Part shown: one piece after another, positions 35,064 through 43,391 of the stretch
Position numbering within the stretch: position 1 is the stretch's first letter
Layout of the letters: every line of letters begins with the position of its first letter
Assembly (NCBI GenBank): GCA_029212785.1
Contig: JARGOG010000014.1
Coordinates: 6,002-49,392, forward strand
DNA from: Thalassobaculaceae bacterium
GTDB lineage: Bacteria > Pseudomonadota > Alphaproteobacteria > Thalassobaculales > Thalassobaculaceae
Direction: 5' to 3'
DNA length: 43,391 bases
Program-made: the position numbers and the translations under genes
Notes under the pieces: model-generated
What the model was told of the DNA's origin: nothing
The model's input: the letters and a program-made list of their open reading frames with translations, nothing else
Database searches by the model: none

Positions 35064-36236
35064 ATGCCCGCCATGCTCGCCGACCGTATGTCCGTTCTCG
35101 GAACCGAGACCGCCTTCGAAGTGCTCGCCCGCGCCAACGCCCTCGCCGCCTCCGGCAAGGACATCATCAATCTCGGCATCGGCCAGCCCGACTTCAAAAC
35201 GCCCGAGCATATCGTGGAGGCCGGCATCAAGGCGCTGCGCGACGGCCATCACGGCTATACGCCGGCCGCCGGCATTCCGCAGCTGCGCGAGGCGGTGGCG
35301 CGCGACCTGAACACCCGCCACGGGGTCACGGTCGATCCGAACACGGTCATGATCATGCCCGGCGGCAAGCCGACCATGTTCTTCGCCTGCCTGCTCTTCG
35401 GCCAGCCCGGCACGGAGATTCTGTACCCGAATCCGGGCTTCCCGATCTATGAGAGCTCGGTGAAGTTCTCCGGCGCCACCCCGGTCCCCTACCGGCTCAC
35501 CGAGGAGACCGGCTTCGCCTTCTCCGCCGACGAGATGCTGGCCCAGGTCACCGAGCGCACCCGGCTGATCATTCTGAACTCGCCCGCCAATCCGACCGGC
35601 GGGGCGGTGCCGAAGGCGGAGATCGACAAGCTGGTGGCCGGCCTGCAGAAGTGGCCGAACGTCTACCTGCTGTCGGACGAGATCTACAGCCAGATGCTGT
35701 ATGACGGCCGCGAGCATGTCAGCCTGCTGACCTATCCGGAAATCGCCGACCGCGTGATCCTGCTGGACGGCTGGTCCAAGACCTATGCGATGACCGGTTG
35801 GCGCCTCGGCTTCTCGGTCTGGCCGAAGGAGGTCTTCGGACACGCGGAGAAACTGGCGGTGAACTGCCACAGCTGCGTCAACGCGCCGACCCAGTTCGCC
35901 GGGCTTGCCGCCCTCGACGGTCCGCAGGACGCGGTGCGCGACATGGTGACGGCGTTCGACGGCCGTCGCCGGGTCATCGTCGGCGAGCTGAACCAGATCC
36001 CGGGCTTCCGTTGTGTCGAGCCGGGCGGCGCCTTCTATGCCTTTCCGAATATCGAGGGCACCGGCATGACAGCCAAGGAGCTACAGACCCGACTGCTGGA
36101 GGACGCTGGCGTGGCGGTCATCGCCGGCACCAGTTTCGGCGCCTATGGCGAGGGCTATCTGCGGTTCTCCTACGCCAACTCGACAGAGAATATTCGGGAC
36201 GCCATCCGCCGCATCAAGGAGATGCTGTCGGCGTGA
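35064..36236 (+). CDS. Class I PLP aminotransferase, aspartate-aminotransferase-like
   Basis: A 390-residue fold-type I aminotransferase. INLGIGQPDFKTPEHI, the YTPAAGIPQLREAVA substrate-anchoring segment, NSPANPTGG, Asp205 in LLSDEIY, Lys239 in GWSKTYAMTGWRLG and the C-terminal FSYANS arginine-bearing strand (LRFSYA) match the Thermus-type aspartate/prephenate aminotransferase group. The start at 35064 has GAGGA upstream. Likely donors are aspartate, alanine or aromatic amino acids. Confidence 0.92.
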   Translation: MPAMLADRMSVLGTETAFEVLARANALAASGKDIINLGIGQPDFKTPEHIVEAGIKALRDGHHGYTPAAGIPQLREAVARDLNTRHGVTVDPNTVMIMPGGKPTMFFACLLFGQPGTEILYPNPGFPIYESSVKFSGATPVPYRLTEETGFAFSADEMLAQVTERTRLIILNSPANPTGGAVPKAEIDKLVAGLQKWPNVYLLSDEIYSQMLYDGREHVSLLTYPEIADRVILLDGWSKTYAMTGWRLGFSVWPKEVFGHAEKLAVNCHSCVNAPTQFAGLAALDGPQDAVRDMVTAFDGRRRVIVGELNQIPGFRCVEPGGAFYAFPNIEGTGMTAKELQTRLLEDAGVAVIAGTSFGAYGEGYLRFSYANSTENIRDAIRRIKEMLSA

Positions 36237-36391
36237 CGGCCGGCCGCGATTCCGTCGACCGCCCATCGGTTAGGCAATCCATGACTAACATTTATGCGAG
36301 TGGTCAAAATTGGGGCAATATGCCTGTCATCCGAAAGATGATTTTCGAGCTGAACGCTTGGGAATCAAGGCTCTAACCAAAATGCAGGGGT

Positions 36392-36407
36392 TGGCACACA
36401 GCGTGCT
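36392..36407 (+). promoter_or_regulatory. Sigma-54 (RpoN) promoter of glnB-glnA
   Basis: TGGCAC-ACAGC-GTGCT has the invariant GG (36393-36394) and GC (36405-36406) exactly ten bases apart, matching the -24/-12 consensus TGGCAC-N5-TTGCW with one mismatch. It lies 63 bases before the glnB ATG. NtrC-activated sigma-54 promoters ahead of glnBA are established in Azospirillum, Rhodospirillum and Rhizobium. No NtrC site was convincingly seen. Confidence 0.8.
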
Positions 36408-36409
36408 AA

Positions 36410-36808
<399 letters not shown>

Positions 36809-36916
36809 CGGACTTGCGAGGTCCGACGCGCTGGCCGTCGTCCGGCCGGTTTATCGAGAGGGAGTGTGGTCCCCACGGAGTTTCCGGGGCGCCACGATAA
36901 CGATAGGAAGGGTACC

Positions 36917-38329
36917 ATGTCTGACGACGTGAAGAACGTTATGAAGATGATCGAGGAGCACGACGTCAAATACGTCGATCTCCGCTTCACGGACCCGCGC
37001 GGCGCGGTCCAGCACGTCACCCAGCACGTGCGCACGATCGATGAGGAGAGCCTGATCGAAGGCTTCATGTTCGACGGCTCCTCCATCGCCGGCTGGAAGG
37101 CGATCAACGAGTCCGACATGGGTCTGAAGCTGGACCTTTCCACTGCGGTGATGGATCCGTTTTTCGCTCAGCCGACCCTGGCGATCACCTGTGACATCGT
37201 CGAGCCGTCCACCGGCCAGCCGTACGAGCGCGACCCGCGGTCGACCGCCAAGGCCGCCGTCAAGTACATGGACAGCCTCGGCATCGGTGACACCGCGTTC
37301 TTCGGTCCGGAAGCCGAATTCTTCCTGTTCGACGACGTGAAAATCGAAGTCAGCATGAACAAGGGTTACTACGAGGTCGACAACGAGGAAGGCCCGTACA
37401 ACTCGTCCCGCGATTACGAGGAAGGCAACCTGGCGCACCGTCCGGGTGTCAAGGGCGGCTACTTCCCGGTGCCGCCGGTCGATAGCGGCCAGGACATCCG
37501 CTCCGAGATGCTCTCCGTCATGGACGAGATGGGCGTCAAGGTCGAGAAGCACCACCACGAAGTGGCGCCCTCGCAGCACGAACTCGGTATGGAATTCGGC
37601 ACGCTGATCCAGACCGCCGACCACCTGCAGATCTACAAATACGTGGTGAAGCAGGTTGCCGCCGCCTACGGCAAGACGGCGACCTTCATGCCGAAGCCGA
37701 TTTCCGGTGACAACGGCTCGGGCATGCACGTCCACCAGTCGATCTGGAAGGACGGCAAGCCGATGTTCGCGGGTTCGGGTTATGCCGACCTGTCGGACAT
37801 GGCGCTGTACTACATCGGCGGCATCATCAAGCATGCCCGTGCGATCAACGCCTTCACCAACTCGACGACCAACAGCTACAAGCGCCTGATCCCGGGCTTC
37901 GAGGCTCCGGTGCTGCTGGCCTATTCGTCGCGGAACCGGTCGGCGTCCTGCCGCATCCCGCACGTCAACAGCCCGAAGGGCAAGCGCGTCGAGGTTCGGT
38001 TCCCGGATCCGGCCGGCAACCCGTATCTCGGCTTCGCCGCGATGCTGATGGCCGGTCTGGACGGTATCCAGAACAAGATCCATCCGGGCGACCCGATGGA
38101 CAAGAACCTCTACGACCTGCCGGCCGAGGAACTGGCCGACATTCCGACCGTCTGCGGCTCGCTGCGCGAGGCGCTCGAGAACCTGGACAAGGACCGGGCG
38201 TTCCTGACCCAGGGCGGCGTGTTCACCGACGACCAGATCGACGGCTTCATCGAGCTGAAGATGGAAGAGGTGTACACCTTCGAGCACACCCCGCATCCGG
38301 TCGAGTTCGACATGTACTACTCGAGCTGA
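36917..38329 (+). CDS. glnA: Glutamine synthetase type I
   Basis: A 470-residue dodecameric glutamine synthetase making glutamine from glutamate, ammonia and [14 protein letters not shown], the metal ligands in [21 protein letters not shown] and the [17 protein letters not shown] blocks are conserved, as is the adenylylation tyrosine at 399 (KNLYDLP). The true start is the ATG at 36917 with AGGAAGGG upstream, not the longer open frame from 36866. It follows glnB and ends before a double terminator. Confidence 0.97.
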   Translation: MSDDVKNVMKMIEEHDVKYVDLRFTDPRGAVQHVTQHVRTIDEESLIEGFMFDGSSIAGWKAINESDMGLKLDLSTAVMDPFFAQPTLAITCDIVEPSTGQPYERDPRSTAKAAVKYMDSLGIGDTAFFGPEAEFFLFDDVKIEVSMNKGYYEVDNEEGPYNSSRDYEEGNLAHRPGVKGGYFPVPPVDSGQDIRSEMLSVMDEMGVKVEKHHHEVAPSQHELGMEFGTLIQTADHLQIYKYVVKQVAAAYGKTATFMPKPISGDNGSGMHVHQSIWKDGKPMFAGSGYADLSDMALYYIGGIIKHARAINAFTNSTTNSYKRLIPGFEAPVLLAYSSRNRSASCRIPHVNSPKGKRVEVRFPDPAGNPYLGFAAMLMAGLDGIQNKIHPGDPMDKNLYDLPAEELADIPTVCGSLREALENLDKDRAFLTQGGVFTDDQIDGFIELKMEEVYTFEHTPHPVEFDMYYSS

Positions 38330-38335
38330 TCCCAA

Positions 38336-38364
38336 TCGATCCGATCCCCGGTGGATCGGATCGA
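38336..38364. repeat. Perfect 12-base inverted repeat after glnA
   Basis: TCGATCCGATCC and GGATCGGATCGA flank a 5-base loop immediately after the glnA stop. It forms a stable stem without a T-tract and may protect the glnA transcript's 3' end ahead of the true terminator. Confidence 0.7.
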
Positions 38365-38379
38365 CATCAGACTGCTGGC

Positions 38380-38410
38380 GGGCCGTCCTTCGGGGCGGCC
38401 CGTTGCTTTT
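38380..38410 (+). terminator. Intrinsic terminator of glnBA
   Basis: A 9-base stem GGGCCGTCC/GGGCGGCCC (one G-T pair) closes on a TTCG tetraloop and is followed by GTTGCTTTT. It terminates the glnB-glnA transcript and may also slow the convergent small-protein gene. Confidence 0.88.
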
Positions 38411-38451
38411 GGGGGGATCTGGCCTCAGGTCGCCCTGCCCCGCCCGTCCGC

Positions 38452-38817
38452 TCAACGCGGCAGCTCCACCGTCATCACCGCCCCGCCATAGCCGTGCACG
38501 TTGTCATGGGCACGCAGGGTGACCGTCGCAACACTCTCGGGGATGACGACACTGCCGAGGCTACGGGTGAAGGGCTGCTCGTCCACATGCGGGTGATGGA
38601 GCGTCCGCGTCGCCAGCACGCGACCGTCGGACGCGACCACCTCCCATTTGTCGGCAAAATGATCCCAGCCGGTATCGTCGTGGCGCAGCGTGACATCGAA
38701 GGACCAGGTGTCGCCGTTTCGGTGAGCCTCGACGCCCACGACATCCGCCTCTCCGGCGAGACCCGGCGTGCCTGCGGCCAGCAGCAGGATGGCGGTCATA
38801 CGGATCAGTCGGGGCAT
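38452..38817 (-). CDS. Small secreted protein of unknown function
   Basis: A 121-residue protein with a clear signal peptide (MPRLIRMTAILLLAAGTPGLAG). The mature part has regularly spaced hydrophobic strands (TWSFDVTLRHDDTGWDHFAD, DGRVLATRTLHHPHVDEQPF) and ends in MTVELPR, suggesting an immunoglobulin-like beta sandwich. I do not recognise a named family. The ATG at 38817 has GAGGT upstream; the longer open frame is unlikely. It is convergent with glnA and upstream of nothing obvious. Confidence 0.7.
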   Translation of the reverse strand: MPRLIRMTAILLLAAGTPGLAGEADVVGVEAHRNGDTWSFDVTLRHDDTGWDHFADKWEVVASDGRVLATRTLHHPHVDEQPFTRSLGSVVIPESVATVTLRAHDNVHGYGGAVMTVELPR

Positions 38818-38947
38818 GGCGACCTCGCTTGGCTGTCGGCGACGGGGGCAGCTTTCTCCGAAACATGAGGGGCCGGGCCGATCGCGTCCATATACAGGCG
38901 CGTGAGCGACGGCCCGGCTCAAACCGACCCTGACTCGCACCGGGACC

Positions 38948-39340
38948 TCACCCGATGGGTCGCTTCCTGCCGGTGTCGTCGATCGCCACGTAGGTAAACC
39001 GCCCCTCGGTCACCAGCAGACGCTCCTCGCGCTCCTGGAACCCACGGATCTTCCAGACCTCGATGGCGACGGTGATCGAGGTGGTGCCGACCCGTTCGAC
39101 ATCGCCGTAGCAGCAGATCACATCGCCGACGCTGACCGGGCGGATGAAGGTCATCGCCTGGATCCCGACGGTCGCGACCCGCCCATGCGCCCGGTGCGCC
39201 GCAGCAAGCCCGCCGGCGATATCCATCTGACTCAGCACCCAGCCGCCGAAAATGTCGCCATTGGGGTTTGTATCCGCCGGCATGGCGATGGTACGGATCT
39301 GCATCTCGCCGCGCGGCTCGCGGCCCGACTCGGTTTCCAT
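38948..39340 (-). CDS. yciA: Acyl-CoA thioesterase, YciA type
   Basis: A 130-residue hotdog-fold thioesterase. NPNGDIFGGWVLSQMDIAGG holds the family active-site segment, followed by AMTFIRPVSVGDVICCYG and ITVAIEVW. It hydrolyses short- to medium-chain acyl-CoAs in the cytoplasm. Met13 (39304) is an alternative start. It diverges from parE across a 106-base region. Confidence 0.92.
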   Translation of the reverse strand: METESGREPRGEMQIRTIAMPADTNPNGDIFGGWVLSQMDIAGGLAAAHRAHGRVATVGIQAMTFIRPVSVGDVICCYGDVERVGTTSITVAIEVWKIRGFQEREERLLVTEGRFTYVAIDDTGRKRPIG

Positions 39341-39446
39341 CCAAGGAACCCCCTGTTAAGAGAGGCGCACTATATCTTGCGCTCGCGCTTCTAGCGGCTA
39401 CACGATAGACTAACGCGTTATCGTCCAACTCGCACAGTCAGACACC

Positions 39447-41459
39447 ATGGCAGACCTGTTCGCAAGCAACGCCGCGGCCGACACATCCGGCTACTCCGCC
39501 AAGGACATCGAGGTCCTTGAGGGGCTGGAACCGGTCCGCCGGCGCCCCGGCATGTATATCGGCGGCACCGACGAGCGTGCGCTGCACCATCTGGTTGCCG
39601 AGGTGCTGGACAACTCCATGGACGAGGCGGTTGCCGGGTTCGCCAACCGGATCGAGATCGAGCTCGCCGCCGACCACACCATCACCGTGCGCGACAACGG
39701 CCGCGGCATTCCGGTCGACCCGCATCCGCGCTTCCCGGACAAGTCGGCGCTGGAGGTGATTCTCACCACCCTGCATTCCGGCGGCAAGTTCTCCGACAAG
39801 GTCTACGCCACCGCCGGTGGTCTGCACGGTGTCGGCATCTCCGTCGTCAACGCCCTGTCCGACCGGCTCGAGGTCGAGGTCGCCCGCGACAAGCGGCTCT
39901 ATGCCCAGCATTTCGCCCGTGGCGTGCCCCAGGGCCGGCTGGAGACGATCGGCGCGGCGCCGAACCGCCGCGGCACCACCGTGCGCTTCCACCCCGATGC
40001 CGAAATCTTCGGCCCCAACCTGAAATTCCGCCCGGCCACCCTGTTCCGCATGGCCCGCTCCAAGGCGTATCTGTTCAAGGGCGTCGAGATCCGCTGGAAA
40101 TGCGATGCGGAGATGCTGCGCGACGGCGACGAGACCCCGGCCGAAGCGACCCTGCACTATCCGGGCGGTCTCGCCGACTTCCTGGCGACCGCCATGGAAG
40201 GCCGGCGCACCGTCGCCACCAAGCCGTTCACCGGCGATATCGAGGCGCCGGGCGAACAGGGCCGGGTTGAGTGGGCGCTGACCTGGCCGGACGACCAGGA
40301 TGACGGCTTCCTGCACGCCTATTGCAACACCATTCCCACCCCCCAGGGCGGCACCCACGAGGCCGGGCTGCGCGCCGCGCTGGCCCGCGGCGTGAAGGCC
40401 TATGGCGAGTTGGTCGGCAACAAGAAGGCGGCGCAGATCACCGCCGAAGACGTGATGGTCGGCGCCTGTGTCATGCTCAGCGTCTTCATCCGCGACCCCT
40501 CGTTCCAGGGCCAGACCAAGGACAAGCTTTCCAGTCCGCATGCGACCAAACTGGTCGACCAGGCGGTGAAGGACCATTTCGACCACTGGCTCTCCGGCGA
40601 CCCGGAGACCGCCAACCTGCTGCTGGAACACCTGATCGAGCGCGCCGAGGATCGGCTGCGCCGCCGCCAGCAGAAGGAGGTCAGCCGCAAGACCGCCACC
40701 CGCAAGCTGCGCCTGCCGGGCAAGCTCGCCGACTGCTCGCGCTCGGACAATGACGGGACCGAGATCTTCCTGGTCGAGGGCGACAGCGCCGGCGGCTCCG
40801 CCAAACAGGCCCGCAACCGCGCGACCCAGGCGGTCCTGCCGCTGCGGGGCAAGATCCTGAACGTCGCCAGCGCCTCGGCCGACAAGCTGCGGGGCAACCA
40901 GGAACTGAGCGACCTGATGCTGGCACTCGGCTGCGGCACCGGCGCCTCGTACAAGGAGGACGCGCTGCGCTACGAGAAGGTCGTGATCATGACCGATGCC
41001 GATGTCGACGGCGCGCATATCGCCTCGCTGCTGATGACCTTCTTCTATCGCGAAATGCCGCGGCTGATCTCCGACGGCCATCTGTATCTCGCCATGCCGC
41101 CGCTCTACCGGTTGGTCCAGGGCGGCAAGACGGTCTACGCCCGCGACGACGCCCATCGCGTGCAGTTGATGGCCTCGGACTTCAACCCGCGCAGCAAGGT
41201 CGAGATCAGCCGCTTCAAAGGCCTGGGCGAGATGCCGCCCAAGCAGCTCAAGGAAACCACCATGGATCCGACGACCCGTCAGCTCCTGCGGGTCAGGATC
41301 CCGCCGAGCGGCGGCCCCAATCTGATGCTGGAGCCGGAGCAGGAATTCGAAACCGAACGCACCCGCGAGATCGTCGAGACCCTGATGGGCAAGAAGGCCG
41401 AGAAACGCTTCGACTACATCCAGGCGAACGCGAAATTCGTGCTGGAAGTGGATATCTGA
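39447..41459 (+). CDS. parE: DNA topoisomerase IV subunit B
   Basis: A 670-residue type II topoisomerase ATPase subunit that decatenates replicated chromosomes with ParC. The GHKL ATPase motifs EVLDNSMDEA, DNGRGIPV and TAGGLHGVGISVVNAL and the TOPRIM motifs LVEGDSAGGSAKQARNR and MTDADVDGAHIASLL are intact. Length and the lack of the GyrB-specific TOPRIM insertion favour ParE over GyrB. It ends beside a 14-base palindrome shared with the convergent transporter gene. Confidence 0.95.
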   Translation: MADLFASNAAADTSGYSAKDIEVLEGLEPVRRRPGMYIGGTDERALHHLVAEVLDNSMDEAVAGFANRIEIELAADHTITVRDNGRGIPVDPHPRFPDKSALEVILTTLHSGGKFSDKVYATAGGLHGVGISVVNALSDRLEVEVARDKRLYAQHFARGVPQGRLETIGAAPNRRGTTVRFHPDAEIFGPNLKFRPATLFRMARSKAYLFKGVEIRWKCDAEMLRDGDETPAEATLHYPGGLADFLATAMEGRRTVATKPFTGDIEAPGEQGRVEWALTWPDDQDDGFLHAYCNTIPTPQGGTHEAGLRAALARGVKAYGELVGNKKAAQITAEDVMVGACVMLSVFIRDPSFQGQTKDKLSSPHATKLVDQAVKDHFDHWLSGDPETANLLLEHLIERAEDRLRRRQQKEVSRKTATRKLRLPGKLADCSRSDNDGTEIFLVEGDSAGGSAKQARNRATQAVLPLRGKILNVASASADKLRGNQELSDLMLALGCGTGASYKEDALRYEKVVIMTDADVDGAHIASLLMTFFYREMPRLISDGHLYLAMPPLYRLVQGGKTVYARDDAHRVQLMASDFNPRSKVEISRFKGLGEMPPKQLKETTMDPTTRQLLRVRIPPSGGPNLMLEPEQEFETERTREIVETLMGKKAEKRFDYIQANAKFVLEVDI

Positions 41460-41473
41460 GCCTGAATTCAGGC
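41460..41473. repeat. 14-base perfect palindrome between convergent genes
   Basis: GCCTGAATTCAGGC begins at the last base of the parE stop codon and covers the transporter gene's stop at 41468-41470. It could serve both convergent transcripts as a weak terminator; no T-tract is present. Confidence 0.55.
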
Positions 41474-42520
41474 GCGCGGGACCGTCAGAGCATTGGTGTG
41501 AGCGGCTTGATCCTGATTTGCATCAGGATCAAGCGGTGCTGTCTCGCACGCGCCGCCTCTCCGTCGACTCCTCGGCCGCACTGAGGTGCGCTGCGGCAGG
41601 CTTGCCAGCACCGCCGACCCGCCGATCAGCGCCACGCCGAGCCCGCCGCTAACGCTCGGTATTTCGCCGAAGAACAGCACAGCCCAGAGCGTCGCGAACA
41701 CCAGGTAGGCATTGTCGAACACACCGACCACCGGCGCCGGGGCGAGTTGGTAGGCCTTGGCGACGGCGGTGGCGATGATCGCCATGAACAGGCCGAGCAG
41801 TCCGACCAGCATCCAGTCCTTAGTGCCCAGATCCGGCCAGACCGAGAGAAGGAACAGGTGTTCACCGGTCGGCAACCCCAGTAATGCCAGCCCCAAGACA
41901 GCCCCCGTTCCCGCCAGCCCGAGGCAACAATTCAGGTTCAAGGCCATACCGAGCGGTTCCTCCTCCCGGCACCAACGCCAGGTGATCACGCCGGCCAGGG
42001 CATAGAGCAAGGCGGCCAGCAGCGGCAGCAGGGCGGCGGGCGAGACGGTCCCGGCATCCGGCCGCAGCACCAGCAGCACGCCGCCGAACCCGATCGCCAC
42101 CGCCGCCCAGCGCCTCGGGCCCACCCGCTCGCGCAACAATACCCGCGACAGCACCGCCATCCAGAGCGGCGAGGTGTAGAACGCCGCCGCCGCAAGGGAG
42201 AAACTCAGGCTCGGCAGCGAGGCGTAGTACGCCGTCCACATGCCGGTCAGGCACAGGCTGCGCGACCAGACCGCCCTGCCCCATCGCCAACGGCGCGCCG
42301 AGCGCGGCACGGAAATCCGGATCAGCCCGGCGACCACCAGAGCGGCGATGGCCGAGCGCAGGACGAAGAGCTGTCCCAGTGCCAGCCGGTCGCTTGCCAG
42401 CTTCACCAGGGCGTCGGACAGGGAGAGCAGGAAGACGGCGGCGAGAATCACCAGTGCTCCCTGAACGGTCGGGGCCAGACCGAGGCGCATGCCGGCCTGT
42501 ACATGAAGGATCAGTTCCAT
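41468..42520 (-). CDS. EamA/DMT-family exporter
   Basis: About 350 residues, ten membrane segments in two EamA-type halves (for example LVILAAVFLLSLSDALVKLA in the first and VVGVFDNAYLVFATLWAVLF in the second), typical of drug/metabolite exporters. The start is uncertain: ATG at 42520, ATG at 42490 and GTG at 42553 are all possible. The last 50 or so residues are polar, unlike the family, and are partly encoded by a perfect 13-base inverted repeat (41505-41534), so the frame has probably been extended by a REP-like insertion. A GcvA-type LysR gene diverges upstream and may control it. Confidence 0.85.
   Translation of the reverse strand: MELILHVQAGMRLGLAPTVQGALVILAAVFLLSLSDALVKLASDRLALGQLFVLRSAIAALVVAGLIRISVPRSARRWRWGRAVWSRSLCLTGMWTAYYASLPSLSFSLAAAAFYTSPLWMAVLSRVLLRERVGPRRWAAVAIGFGGVLLVLRPDAGTVSPAALLPLLAALLYALAGVITWRWCREEEPLGMALNLNCCLGLAGTGAVLGLALLGLPTGEHLFLLSVWPDLGTKDWMLVGLLGLFMAIIATAVAKAYQLAPAPVVGVFDNAYLVFATLWAVLFFGEIPSVSGGLGVALIGGSAVLASLPQRTSVRPRSRRRGGACETAPLDPDANQDQAAHTNALTVPRA
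41505..41534. repeat. REP-like perfect inverted repeat in the exporter's 3' end
   Basis: GCTTGATCCTGAT and ATCAGGATCAAGC are perfect 13-base arms around TTGC. It lies inside the coding frame near the C-terminus of the DMT exporter, where it encodes a polar segment (LDPDANQDQA). Its form resembles dispersed intergenic palindromes of Alphaproteobacteria. Only one copy is seen in this window. Confidence 0.7.
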
Positions 42521-42589
42521 GTGGTTGTTGAAACCGATCCAGTACTCCGGCACAAATGACTAAGACGCCATTACACATCACCTCACGTT

Positions 42590-43391
42590 ATGTATCTCAA
42601 TGCCCGCCACCTGCCCCCGCTCGCCGCCCTGCGCTGCCTCGAGGCTGCGGCGCGCCATGAGAGCTTCACGCTCACGGCCGACGAGCTCGGCCTGACCCAG
42701 GCGGCGGTGAGCAAGCAGATCCGGCTGCTGGAGCAGAATCTCGGCGCGGCACTGTTCGAGCGGCGCAACCGGGCGGTATTCCTCACCGAGGACGGACGGC
42801 GCCTTGGCCGTACGGTCAGCGCCGCACTGGGCGACATCGCCGCCGAGGCGGTCCGTATCCGCGGCCGGCCCGAGACGGGCGAGGCCGTCCTGCTCTGCCA
42901 GCTCTGCGAGGCATTCTACTGGCTCATGCCCAGGCTCTCGCGCTTCCATGAGCGGCATCCGGAGATCGCCGTGCGGGTGATCTCCACCCTGCAGCCGGTG
43001 ACGGAGGCGACCCAGCCCTACGACGTGGCGCTGCAGACCGCCTCGCGCCCCTTCGGTTCGGCCGCCCTCGCCTTCTCCGCGAGCGACGAGGTCTTCCCGG
43101 TCTGCGCGCCGTCCGTGGTCGCCGGGCGCGCTCTGCCTCTGGCCCCGGAGGCGCTGGCGGGCTTCCCGCTGCTCGCCCATAGCGTGGTGCCGCAGGCCTG
43201 GATGGAGTGGGACGGCTGGTTTGCGGCGATCGGCGCCTCCCGGCGCGCCGGTTCCCGTCTGCGGAGCTTCGATAGTTTCCCGTTGGTGCTCCAGGCCGCC
43301 GTCGCCGGACAGGGCATGGCGCTCGGTTGGCGGCGGACCGTGGAGGGCCTGTTGAACGAGGGAAAGCTGGTGCGCCCCTGCCGGGAGAGCG
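42590..43391 (+). CDS. LysR-family regulator, GcvA-like (partial, runs off the window)
   Basis: An open frame of 267 codons with no stop before the window ends, so the 3' end is missing. The N-terminus MYLNARHLPPLAALRCLEAA, helix-turn-helix LTADELGLTQAAVSKQIRLL and LFERRNRAVFLTEDGRRLG are typical of GcvA-group LysR proteins, and the effector domain follows. The start lies 69 bases from the divergent exporter's ATG at 42520, and regulation of that exporter is the simplest reading. GcvA-group proteins often control a neighbouring transporter or metabolic gene. Confidence 0.9.
   Translation, partial: MYLNARHLPPLAALRCLEAAARHESFTLTADELGLTQAAVSKQIRLLEQNLGAALFERRNRAVFLTEDGRRLGRTVSAALGDIAAEAVRIRGRPETGEAVLLCQLCEAFYWLMPRLSRFHERHPEIAVRVISTLQPVTEATQPYDVALQTASRPFGSAALAFSASDEVFPVCAPSVVAGRALPLAPEALAGFPLLAHSVVPQAWMEWDGWFAAIGASRRAGSRLRSFDSFPLVLQAAVAGQGMALGWRRTVEGLLNEGKLVRPCRES

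Noticed and set aside
36851-38455. A 534-codon minus-strand frame opposite glnA
   Set aside because: glnA is complete on the plus strand and has its own promoter, ribosome-binding site and terminator.
39438-41156. A 572-codon minus-strand frame opposite parE
   Set aside because: parE is unmistakable on the plus strand; the antisense translation is low-complexity and has no recognisable motif.

Overview
The window reads as one chromosomal segment of a high-G+C (about two thirds by eye) alphaproteobacterium, most likely of the Rhodospirillales type. This rests on the housekeeping order argS - SPOR protein - nagZ - M50 protease - scpA - scpB - tatABC - serS - surE - pcm - LysM/M23 protein, a glnB-glnA pair behind a sigma-54 promoter, an LdtR-like MarR regulator, and many GTG starts and 4-base overlaps. 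There are no rRNA genes, insertion sequences, integrases, phage genes or CRISPR arrays. Taxonomy is inference.

Layout. 1-2272: LrgB membrane protein, a histidine-rich lipoprotein and a small orphan protein, followed by an A/T-rich gap. 2273-17683 (all minus strand): a long chain for peptidoglycan, chromosome segregation, Tat export and tRNA charging. It begins at argS and ends with an atypically low-G+C pair, a putative 2-oxoglutarate/Fe(II) oxygenase translationally coupled to an aromatic-amino-acid-decarboxylase-like enzyme. 17905-21699: OsmC and PhyH-family proteins, PanE, an LdtR-like regulator and a secreted TPR protein. 22081-25605: a pentapeptide-repeat protein diverging from a PAS-PAS-GGDEF-EAL protein whose catalytic motifs are all degraded. 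25676-29933: a FAD oxidoreductase, 6-phosphogluconate dehydrogenase and gluconokinase (a gluconate-to-ribulose-5-phosphate shunt), then two tandem single-domain cyclic-nucleotide-binding-fold proteins. 29901-34114: NAD(P)H-hydrate repair enzyme, tRNA-His, an aminotransferase, and a LysR regulator diverging from a 66-residue protein that has its own operator-like palindrome and terminator. 34195-38410: dienelactone-hydrolase-like enzyme, aspartate-type aminotransferase, then glnB-glnA with a strong terminator. 38452-43391: a small secreted protein, YciA thioesterase, ParE, a DMT exporter whose 3' end carries a REP-like perfect inverted repeat, and a divergent GcvA-type LysR gene that runs off the window.

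Most of the window is ordinary core genome. The best candidates for something undescribed are the oxygenase-decarboxylase pair, the tandem cyclic-nucleotide-fold duplication that has lost the canonical phosphate-binding arginine, the doubly degenerate GGDEF/EAL sensor paired with a pentapeptide-repeat protein, and the LysR/66-residue-protein module. Functions are assigned from sequence motifs read by eye; no database search was run. Start codons were chosen by ribosome-binding site, conserved N-terminus and overlap.
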